64,000 bases of DNA from Bolinopsis microptera (Eukaryota > Ctenophora > Tentaculata > Lobata > Bolinopsidae). Shown here one piece after another: positions 22,901 through 34,900 of the stretch. Both the position numbers and the translations under genes were made by a program. The notes below the pieces were generated by a model. It was not told the origin of the DNA. It searched no databases and worked only from the letters and a program-made list of their open reading frames with translations. Every line of letters starts with the position of its first letter. The first letter of the stretch is position 1. The stretch lies in the NCBI RefSeq assembly GCF_026151205.1, contig NC_087075.1, positions 3,632,359-3,696,358 of the forward strand. Reading direction: 5' to 3'.

Positions 22901-25900
22901 AAAAGGGATGAAAATCACTTTATTTATCAAAATCTTTATTTATCATGTAACAACTTTTCCATAGTACTGGAGAGTAAAACTCTGTTAAACAAAAAAATTC
23001 TCGGGCACATTTTGAGTCAGTAACAGTAACATGTCAATATGTTACAGACTCAAATGCGTTTAAAAACATTTTAGTAACAATAAATTGTGTAAACTGATGA
23101 GGAGGAGGAGGAGGACTGAGGAGAAGGAGGACTGAGGAGGACAGAGGAGGAAGACTGAGGAGGACCAGGACGAGCACTAGGAGGATGAGGACGAGGACTA
23201 GGAGGATGAGGACGAGGACTAAGGACGATGAGGACGAGGACTAAGGACGAGGAGGAGGACGACTGATTAGGAGGAGGACTGATTAGGAGGAGAAGGAAGA
23301 GAAGAAGGAGGAGGAGGATGAGGAAGAGAAATGAGGAGGAGGAGGAAAAGGAGGAAGACTGAGGAGAAAGAGGAGGACCGAGGAGGACTGAGGAGGAGGA
23401 GGACTGAAGAGGAGAGGGAGGACTGAGGAAGAGGAGCAGGATTGGTGTGGAGGAAGACGAGAAGGAGGAGGACGAGAGCGAGGACGAGGAGGAAGACTGA
23501 GGAGGAGGACTGTTAAAAAGGAGAAGGACGAGGACTGAGGAGGAGGACTGAGGATGAGGAGAAGGAGGACTGGGGGAGGACTAAGGACGAGGAGGACTGA
23601 GGAGGAGGACTGAGGATGAGGAGGAGGAGAAGGAGGACTAGGGAGGACTGAGGAAGAGGAGGACTTAGGGAGGACTGAGGAGGAGGAGGACTGAGGAGGA
23701 TGATGAGGAGGAGGACTGAGGATGAGGAGGAGGAGAAGGAGGACTGGGGGAGGACTGATGAGGAGGAGGACTGGGGGAGGACTGAGGAGCAGGAGGATGA
23801 CTTAGGAGTAGGAGGAGAAGGAGGAGAAGGAGGAAAAGGATGAGAGGGAGGAGGAGGACTGAGGAGGAGGAGGAGGACTTAGGAGTAGGAGGAGAAGAAG
23901 GAGAAGGAGGACTGGCGAGGAGGAGGACTGACGAGGAGGAGAAGGACTGCGGAGGAGGAGGAGGACTGAGGAGAAGGAGGAGGAGGAGGACTGACGAGTA
24001 GGAGGAAGAGGAGGACTGTGGAGAACAAGATGACGACTGAAGAGGATGAGGAGGATGAGAAGGAGGACTGGGGGAGGACTGAGGAAGAGGAGGACTTGGG
24101 GAGGAGGATGAGGACGATGAGACTGATGAGGACTGAGGAGGAAGACTGAGGAGGATGAGGACGAGGACTAAGGACGAGGACTAAGGGCGAGGACTAGGAG
24201 GATGAGGACAAGGGCTAATGAAGAGGAGGAGGACGACTGAGGAGGAGGACTGATTAGGAGGAGAAGGAAGAGGAGAAGGAGGAGGAGGACTGAGGAGGAG
24301 GAGGAGGATGAGGAGGATGAGGACTGAGGAGGAATACTGAAGAGGACGAGGACTAAGGACGAGGAGGAGGCGGAGGACGACTGAGGAGGAGGAATGATTA
24401 GGAGGAGAAGAAAGAGGAGAAGAGGAGGAGGAGTAGGAGGAGGAGGAGAAGGAGGAGGATTAGGACTGGGGGAGGACTGAGGAGGAGGATAAGGAGGAGG
24501 AGGACTAAGGACGAGGATGAGGACGAGGACGATTATGAGGAGGACAGAGGATGAGGACTGATGAGGAGGAGAAGGAGGAGGAGGATGAGGAGGAGAAGGA
24601 GGAGGAGGACTGGGGGAGGACTCAGGAGGAAGAGGATGATGACTGAGGAGGAGGATGAGGACTGAGGAGGAGGACTCAGGAGGTGGACTCAGGAGGTGGA
24701 GGAGGATGAGAAGGACTCAGGAGGAGGAGGACGACTATGAGGAGGACTAAGGAGAACTGATGCCTGATGGGGAGGAGAAGGAGGATCAGGAGGAGAAATG
24801 AGGATGAGGAGGAGGAGAAGGAGAAGGAGAAGGAGAAGGAGGAGGACTGGGAGTAGGACTGAGGAGGAGAAGGGGATTGAGGAGGAGGGTGAGGAGGATT
24901 GAGGAGAAGGACGAGGACGAGGACGAGGAGTCAGGAAGAGGACTGAAGAGGACTGAGGAGGAGAAGGACTCAGGAGGAGGAAGACTTAGGAGGAGGAGGA
25001 GGAGGATATCTAAATGTTTTGTCTGTTTTTGTCCGCCCTACTTTTTGTCCGTTTTGAAAATACAGGGTACCGAACGGACACAAAACATGATCCCCCAGCC
25101 AAGCATGTGTTACGATACAAATGTACTTGACTATACATTTAAGGTGCAGTGTACTAGTGATATTATGGTATGTTTAAAGACCGGACCACAAAATATAACC
25201 CTAGTGTTGTACTAATACATAATAACAAGTAACAGGGATAAAATTAATGAGCAGAAACAATCGATCTCACGTCAAGAGGCCAAAGCACTCGGGTCTGGGA
25301 GTACATGACAACTCCAACTAGTAGTGAGCATACTAGCCCCTGCAGTGGAAAAACACATAAAACATACTATTGGAATGTCCAATTAGTTCGTTTTCTCATA
25401 ACAATATAGCATATGTAGGGGTTTTTTATCACTTCCTCACTTCTGAGAGGTTTTAGAGATCGATTCTCTAAAATTTCTCAATTTTCCGATTTTTCCGATT
25501 TTTCCGATTCCGATTTTGGCCTCATCAACCCTCATATCGGACATCGGGTTGGACCCCCCCCCCCCCCCCCCACTGGTTACCATGGTAACTTACCGTGTGC
25601 ACCTGGTTATCACGTGCACCTTTTGTCAGATATTTTAGTGAGAGATTGAGAGATTCTCAGCGTTAGTGCCACAAAACATTCATATTAGACCTATGATTAG
25701 CAGTGAAAAGATACAATTTTAGCTGAGTAAAGTGATGCATTTCTCCTTCGAATTGTACCTACTCGATATTAGAACAGGTGGGGGTATATAAGGGGTTCAT
25801 AAGGGGTTTATAATGGGGTTTAACCCATGAGGGACAACGATTTTTAAAGTTCGCCCATTTTGATGCCATTTAACACACTAGGTCACTTCACTGCAAAAAT

Positions 25901-28900
25901 GAGATATCCAATAAAGCTAATCTTTACCTCGTTTACCTTAAAAGATACAGCGATGGACAAAAACGACCCACTCGTCCGGGTTGCAAACGACCCATCACGT
26001 TTATAACGGGTTCATAACGTGTTTATAACGTGTTTATAAAGGATTTAAAGGTGGTTTATTAGGGGTTTATAAGGGGTTTATAAATAGTTTTAAATATCTT
26101 ACGAAGTTGGCGTATGTCGAACGTCGTTGAATTAAATGGAATGTTATTTCCAGTGAAGTAGCCCTTGCACTTGTAGGACACCGCTGGAGAGAACAAACTT
26201 GCAGAATTCAATAATACGTCATTTGCTGCTAGCAGCAGGGTTGTACTGGTTGTAGATCCACTGATCAGGTTTAGAGTGGAGATCGAAGTGCTGTCCCTGA
26301 CTAAGTCTGAAAATACACCATTAATCAGTAAAATTATAAATTGAAAGGATAACACGCAGAACTACATAACTATTAAATAATTAATGATTAAATAATAGTA
26401 TATGCAGATTGGTTATATAAGTAGCAAAAATTGAACATAAACTAATTGAATATATTATTATGAGAAAGATTTTGTGGAAAATAAAGGTGAACTAGATGTA
26501 ACTTACAGGACGCGCTGCTGGAGAAGCTGGATTGCAACAAAGTGTCAAGCTCTAGGGTACAGGACACTGATATAGTAGAACCGACTGTCGTGTATAGAGT
26601 ACTTGGAGGAATAAAACCTGGGTAGTTGGGGCATGTTAACACGCCCTTATATGGCCATAACGTGACATGTTACCCCAGGGTAGTTTAGTCATGTTAACAC
26701 GCCCTTATATGGCCATAACGTGACATGTTACCCCAGGGTAGCCGAGTTTTTTTAGGATTTACATATAACTCAGATTGGCAAATAATAGATTAACATATAA
26801 TTTACATAATATTATACTTGATGAACATTGAGCATACAGTGGTGAATTCCATCCATTTACAATATAATACTAATAGTAAAGAAACGAAGTAACCATGGTA
26901 ACGATGTAACAGTACTTACGTGGGATGCCAATGTAAAAGGCAGCCGAATCAACGGTCACCGTAGAATCGGTCGTAATAGCTCTACACTTGTAAGATCCAG
27001 AATCCGAAGCTGTGGGTGACTCAAAGAACAACTTCGACACCTGGAAATTAAGTGGTAATTAAGTGGTAATTAAGTGGTAATTAAGTGGTTATTAAGTGGT
27101 AATTAAGTGGTAATTAGGTGGTTATTAAGTGGTAATTACGTGGTCATTACGTGGTAATTAAGTGGTAATTAAGTGGTTATTAAGTGGTAATTACGTGGTA
27201 ATTAAGTGGTAATTAAGTGGTAATTACGTGGTAATTACGTGGTAATTAAGTGGCAATCAACTGGTTATTAACTGGTAATTAACTGGTAATTGTTGACTTG
27301 AACAATTAGTGGGTGAATATTATAAACGTGGATCCTGGTTGGGAGCTGTGTATCATATTTGTTTTGACACGTGACTTTGGGTTTTGATTGGTCTATGTTC
27401 GGTCAATGCTTGAATCTGATTGGTTAATTGCTGTCACGAGTGCGAAAAAGTTACACTTCCAACCAGTTTCCAGTCCTTCGTATAGACATGAACTTTCACA
27501 CAGCAGTACAACTCTTAAAAGGGTATTATAATTTTGAACAAAATGTTCACAAACCTGAACGAGATTTTGATAATAACTGGTCTGTGAGCTGACCAGACAG
27601 CCCGCTTTCTGTTCCAATTCAACATCGTCCTTGTACCTGAAACAGAGATTAATTAAAATAAGAAATTAGTAATTGTGAGGACGGTTGGTATTTTCATTAT
27701 TTACACGTTATCACGTGATTACTTAGGTAGTTTACCTTTACTACAAACTGGTGTCGCACTGCAGTACGATTACCCCTCTAAGACTGCAGTACGTGACGCA
27801 ATCAATCACGTAACGCGTCACATCACGTTTAGCTAGAACAAATTCACCATCACGTGATTGGTTGATCACTACCAACAGTGTCACGTGTCAGAAACGTCTG
27901 AACAGCTCCCAACCATGGTATCTAAATCTATCAAGTTTTAATAAATATTAATTAATTAAAATAAATAAATTAATTCAATTAATTAATTAATTAATTCATT
28001 CAATTAATCAATTAATTCAATTAATTTAAGTTGTTAAGTAATTATAATTATACGTTACCATTTCAGGCTGTCTGTGGCGTCACCCTCATATGTACAAGTA
28101 ATGGTGTAAGCCGTCCCCGGGAGTGAATAAGTATTTCCAGACAGGGACGTTGTTATTTCTGAGGAAATATTATTTACGTTGTTATTTCTGAGGTTTCACT
28201 TCAGTGATTGGGCTGATGACTCCAGTGAAAGGGCTGGTGACTCTAGTGAAAGTGCTGGTGACGATGAGAAAGACCATAAACCAGGGATTCCTTCGGGAGC
28301 ATGTAAGATTATATCCAAAGTTTGTTCGCCAATGGGGTGTGTCTGGGTGTCAAAGATCTTCAAGGTGGGTGCTACTTGTGATGAACTCTAGAAGGATATG
28401 ATGGGGTGGTAATACTCGGTCTGGCCGTCTGGAAGCCGATAGAATTCCAGTTCAGAAACCGAGTAAGGAGGTGCGGCTACTGATGAGAAGCCTCCTTAAA
28501 GTTTATTTGGGTTAGAAACGACATCTGGGTCCCTACCCTCGCACAAGATTATTTTCAATTTTCTTGTTGTGTTCCACAACTATTTCTGGGGAAATACTAT
28601 TTATTCATTCTGATTCATGGGAGCGTATCTCATTGATGATCGAATATTCAACCGTTTAACAATTCGCTTATTAATATTTCCAGATAGTAATTTTGAATTA
28701 GCTTGTATGATAGTAAAAACATGACAAGAAAACTATGTGATTTGTCAATTTTAGCTCTACTAATAAGTGAAGGGATAGTTCAGTGGACCGATGCTTTTTG
28801 AAATATCTAAAATGCCGCAAAATTGCTTACCTCGCTTATACAGATAAGCTTCGGTAGAATAAGCCATGGTATATGAAGTTACATAAATCCCTGCCACGTA

Positions 28901-31900
28901 AGCCGTGTATAAATCAGCTGTTACACTTGCTGTGTCTATTCGCAATTCTGAAGTCGGGGAAGCCGCTGTCGGTACTGTAACTGTGTATCCATCTACATCG
29001 TTTAAAGTGACCTGAAAAGAAAAATTTCAATCAATTAAAAAAACTTACTAAGCACTATTGTTTTGCCGTTGCTATAGTAACGTTAATATCACCGTTACTA
29101 TCACCTTCACATGGTTGCTATAGTAACGTTACTTTAACCATTACTATCACCTTCACATGGTTGCTATAATAATGTTAATATTACCGTTACTATCACCTTC
29201 ACATGGTTACTATAGTAACGTTAATATCACCGTTACTATCACCTTCACATGGTTACTATAGTAACGTTACTATCACCGTTACTATCACCCTCACATGGTT
29301 ACTATAGAAACGTTAATATCACCGTTACTATCACCTTCACATGGTTACTATAGTAACGTTACTATCACCGTTACTATCACCCTCACATGGTTACTATAGA
29401 AACGTTACTATCACCATTACTATCATCTTCACATGGTTGCTATAGTAACGTTACTATTACCGTTACTATCACCTTCACATGGTTAATGGTTAATATAGTA
29501 ACGTTACTATCACCATTACTATCATCTTCACATGGTTGCTATAGTAACGTTACTATTACCGTTACTATCACCTTATTCAAGTTATTTAAAAACTTACATA
29601 ATATGAGGACCCCGGAATAACACCGTACCATAGTATTGTTTTATACAATATGGAACTCAGGGAGCCGTCCACAACGGCGGTGAAGGTAACTGCAGTTCCT
29701 GATTGGACGACTGAGGTTGGGTGGGTCACAAAGCCCTTAGCTGAAGTAAAAACTGGATTACTATACAATATACATTATACATATATACATACGTCATACA
29801 TTATACTAAATATTTAATATATTATATCAAATAATTTTCAAAGGAAGAACTTTATTTCTAGCCTATACAATATTATATATATATAAATATATTATTATAA
29901 CTGTTATTATTTGAAAGTGTTGAGTGTTGACTTACATGTGGGTTCCATCATCCTGAATGTGATGACACTGTTAGCGTCATATGTTATAGTACAGATGTAT
30001 CCACTGCCACTCAAATCATTCTGTGAAGATTAACGTTATATCAGGAATAATACCAATTTTTTGTCTTATGCTGATTTGAAGGCCACTTAAGCATTCGCAC
30101 CAGTCAAAAAAGTTGTATATCTTTTACAGTTTTTGAAGAAAGTCGTGTTAAAGTTGATACCGTGGTGTCAGTAAAATAGTACGGATTTATACATATATAT
30201 TATATATCGTCTCATTTTATATATAGTAAGATGGTACTATTGTATAGTAAGATTACCTCATCAATCTTAATATTTTACTTCAAAATATTTTGAATTTAAG
30301 ATTTATTTTAAAGTTTAAAAATAGATTTAACCAAAACACCCTCTAAGTCTAAGCTAAAAGACAGCATTTCGCTGATCAAATCAGTATCTTGTATATAATG
30401 ATTATATGCTACTGTTTATTTTTACAGTGATTGGAGTAACACGTAACAATCGATTTAGATTCTGTTTTATCTTTAAACTTTAATATACTCTTAAGAATTT
30501 ACAGTAAAATTCTTATTATTTAAATTGTACCGGTATAGATGCCCACGATAGAGTGGTCGTGGTCTTTTTGGTGTTAGGATCATACGTCTTGGTGGAAGTG
30601 GTTGCGGTCAAATCTGCATCGGAAGTCCTGTAAACAAATCCAGTTATCTTTAATTATAATACTCGAGACATTAAGACAGGGACTTTATTAGGAAACTGGG
30701 AAAATGTTACAAAATGTTTGCTTCATATTTACCAGGTAGCTGTGTCAGCCTCTTGGTAAAGTGTTACAAAATATTTGTTTCATATTTACCAGATAGCTGT
30801 GTCAGCCTCTTTGGGCCCAATTGCAACACACGGAGGAAGAGAGTACGCTGTATTGAATATTCCAGTATTGAATAATAATGTTAGTATAGACGGTTCGTCA
30901 ACAATGCCTGGAAAAATGCATGTCATTCTTAGTTTTTACTTTTAGTCTTGAATGAATTGGTTTATATTTGGCAATAAATGTAAGTAATAATTAGATTTAA
31001 ACGTTATTTTACTTTTAGAGCTTATAAAGTTATAAGACAACGTACTGATAATATCGAGAGTTCCGGAGTTAGAGGTCAAGCTACCCCCGTTGAAGTTCCC
31101 ATTCAGTGCGTACTCTGCCTTGCAGTAGTAGTCACCTGCATCGTCTGGGGAGATGTGATAAAAATACCTTATTATAAATTTAAACTAGTAACTATAACAA
31201 CTAGTAACTTTAGCAATTAGTAACTATAGCAACTAGAAACTATAGCAACTAGGAACTATAGCAACTAGTAACATTAATATCAGTTAGTAACTATAGCAAC
31301 TGGTTAATACCACATTATACATTTAAAATAAATATATGTTATGCAATAATTGATAGGTTGAGGAGAGGCTGTTTTTTATTTAATTAATTTATATGTATTA
31401 ATATATATTACAAATATGTATTAATTTATTACATATAAAATGTAATAAGGTAATAATAGAATGATAAACATATCAACAATCTGCATCATCAAGGCATTAA
31501 ATTTAAAAGCACCGAGTTTCAGAACAAGAAACAAGATGACTGGTGGGAAGGTGAACACTTGACACGTGGCATTGCACGTGACACTGCACACTTGACACGT
31601 GGCATTGCACGTGACACTGCACACTTGACACGTGGCATTGCAAGTGACACTGCAAACTTGGCACGTGGCATTGCACGTGACACTGCAAACGTGACACATA
31701 ACATTGCATTGTCAGACTGTTTATCTGTTTACCTATATTCACATCGTTTATCACCGTCATTTCTCCTACACCGGAAGTGGTCGAGAAGGAGTATTTATTA
31801 GTATCCGTCAGTTCAGTACTTCCCTGTGAGAGAGGAACTGTTATCTATCTTGTAACTATAGCAACTAGTAAGTAGTAACCGTTATCTATCCTGCATGTTT

Positions 31901-34900
31901 TCTAAATAATAGAAAATAAAGTTCTAGTGACAAAAGAGGGTAAATGTAACAAAAAAGAGTAAATTTAACAAAAGAGAGTAAATTTAACTGGGTTTAGATT
32001 ATAGATATAATATTCTTTCATTGAAATGTTTCCCTGAAAATGTCGCACAATTTAATGACGACGAAGGCAGAACAATGACTGTACGGCATGAGTACTACGC
32101 TAGAACTGCCTTCAACTCAAACTTGTATCACCAAAATATTGGTAATCCACAAACAAAACATTTGTTACTATTGCAACTTAAGTAACTATAGCAAGTAGCA
32201 ACTAGTAACACTAGCAACTAGTAACTATAGCACCTAGTAAATAAATCAACTAGTAACTATAGCAACTAGTAACTATAGCAACTAGTAACTTTAGCAACTA
32301 GTAACTATAGCAACTAGTAACTATAGCCACTGGTACCTATACTTATAGCAACTAGTAACTATAGCGAAGCTTGCTTTGCATAATGTCATGGATTTTAGGA
32401 CTTATATCCATAGCGTCGCCAATACCAAAATTATTATGCAAAAAACATATAATCAAACATAGAATCATACATAGAATCATACACAGAATCTAACATAGAA
32501 TCAAACATAGAATCAAATCCAGAGGATAAATGGACCTACCTTAAACCAGGAAATAGTAAGGGAGCTGTGATCGGAGGCGGTGCAAGAAATAGGACCTGCT
32601 TGGGAGTCACCGGACTTTGCTATCACAGCCGCAGGCTGACTCGTGATCACTGGAAGTGGCAGTGTTAAATTTGAGTAATAATACTTGTAGTTCCAAGTAA
32701 TAACATTTACAGTTCCAAGTAATAATACTTACAGTTCCAAGTAATAATACTTACAGTTCCGAGTAATAACACTTACAGTTCCAAGTAATAATACTTACAG
32801 TTCCAAGTTATAATACTTACAGTTCCAAGTAATAACACTTACAGTTCCAAGTAATAATACTTGTAGTTCCAAGTAATAATACTTACAGTTCCAAGTGATA
32901 ATACTTACAGTTCCAAGTAATAATACTTGTAGTTCCAAGTAATAATACTTGTAGTTCCAAGTTATAATACTTACAGTTCCGAGTAATAACACTTACAGTT
33001 CCAAGTTATAATACTTACAGTTCCAAGTAATAATGCTTACAGTTCCGAGTAATAACACTTACAGTTCCAAGTTATAATACTTATAGTTCCAAGTAATAAC
33101 ACTTACAGTTCCAAGCAATAATACTTGTAGTTCCAAGTAATAATACTTACAGTTCCAAGTAATAACACTTACAGTTCCAAGTAATAATACTTGTAGTTCC
33201 AAGTAATAATACTTACAGTTCCAAGTTATAATACTTACAGTTCCAAGTAATAATGCTTACAGTTCCAAGTAATAATACTTACAGTTCCAAGTTATAATAC
33301 TTACAGTTCCAAGTAATAACAAAATGGTGTACTAACCGAGGGGGATGAGGTTGGCTTGTGAAGATGTGTAGGTGGTGGAAGAGTACTAACCGAGGGGGTG
33401 AGGTTGGCTTGTGAAGATGTGTAGGTGGTGGAAGAGTACTAACCGAGGGGGATGAGGTTGGCTTGTGAAGATGTGTAGGTGGTGGAAGAGTACTAAACGA
33501 GGGGGTTGAGGTTGGCTTTTGAAGATGTGTAGGTGGTGGAAGAGTACTAAACGAGGGGATGAGGTTGGCTTGTGAAGATGTGTAGGTGGTGGAAGAGTAC
33601 TAACCGAGGGGGTGAGGTTGGCTTGTGAAGATGTGTAGGTGGTGGAAGAGTACTACCGAGGGGGATGAGGTTGGCTTGTGAAGATGTGTAGGTGGTGGAA
33701 GAGTACTAACCGAGGGGGTGAGGGTTGGCTTGTGAAGAGTGTAGGTGGGTGAAGAGTACTAAACAGAGGGGGAGGGCTTGGTTTTGAAGATGTGTAGGTA
33801 GGTGGTGGAAGAGTACTAACCGAGGGGGTGGGGTTGGCTTGTGAAGATGTGTAGGTGGTGGAAGAGTACTAAACGAGGGGATGAGGTTGGCTTGTGAAGA
33901 TGTGTAGGTGGTGGAAAAGTACTAACCGAGGGGGATGAGGTTGGCTTGTGAAGATGTGTAGGTGGTGGAAGAGTACTAACCGAGGGGGTGAGGTTGGCTT
34001 GTGAAGATGTGTAGGTGGTGAAAGAGTACTAACCGAGGGGATGAGGTTGTCTTGTGAAGATGTGTAGGTGGTGGAAGAGTACTAACCCAGGGAGATGAGG
34101 TTGGCTTGTGAAGATGTGTAGGTGGTGAAAGAGTACTAACCGAGGGGGTGAGGTTGTCTTGTGAAGATGTGTAGGTGGTGAAAGAGTACTAACCGAGGGG
34201 GCTGAAGTTGGCTTTTGAAGATGTGTAGGTGGTGGAGGAATCCGTTACTTCACACACGTAAGTGTCTGTAGTGGACACAGTGTATTGAAATATCAACACG
34301 CTGAAATAAGGATAAAGTTAAAGTCGATTTCTTTGTTAGTGGAACTTTTCAGGAAGTTGAGAGTGGTGCGCGTGGGATCTTTAAAATAAATAACAACGTT
34401 AACAACGTTAACAACGTTAACAACATTAACAAAGTTAACAGCATTAACAGCACTTTATATGCAAGGGCCCAATCTTATTGCGGGTGTGGTATTCATTACT
34501 GCATAATTTCGTGTTTTGGTGACTCTCTTTCGGGATACCGGGCTTCTGTTAACTGGGGCTAGATTGGTTTTCTTCTTGTATTCTGGATTTATTTAAATTC
34601 ATTCATTTCTGTATAATCATGTATTCTTTGAAAAGATTTAAGATATATAAGATAAAATTAACAACATGAAAATTAATAGTCACCTGGTGAAGGAAGTGCC
34701 AGAGTAAGTGTTAGTTATGGAGGTTCCCGATCCAGCTGTTACTGTATTTTCGGAGCTAAGTCCTTCTTTCCAGACCACAGTCGGCTCTGTCAGGGTGGAG
34801 GCAACACAGGATAAGGTTACAAGAGCTCCTTGTACGACATTGTCAGAGGTCGGAGATGTGATTATTCCTGGCGGGGGGGGGGTTATTCAGTGGGGGTTTA

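Noticed and set aside
25271-25339. Possible alternative terminal exon after exon 35 (phase fits, ends TGA after ~22 codons)
   Set aside because: It lies within the poly-G-ended transposable element, has no Ig features, and exon 36 continues the domain series correctly.
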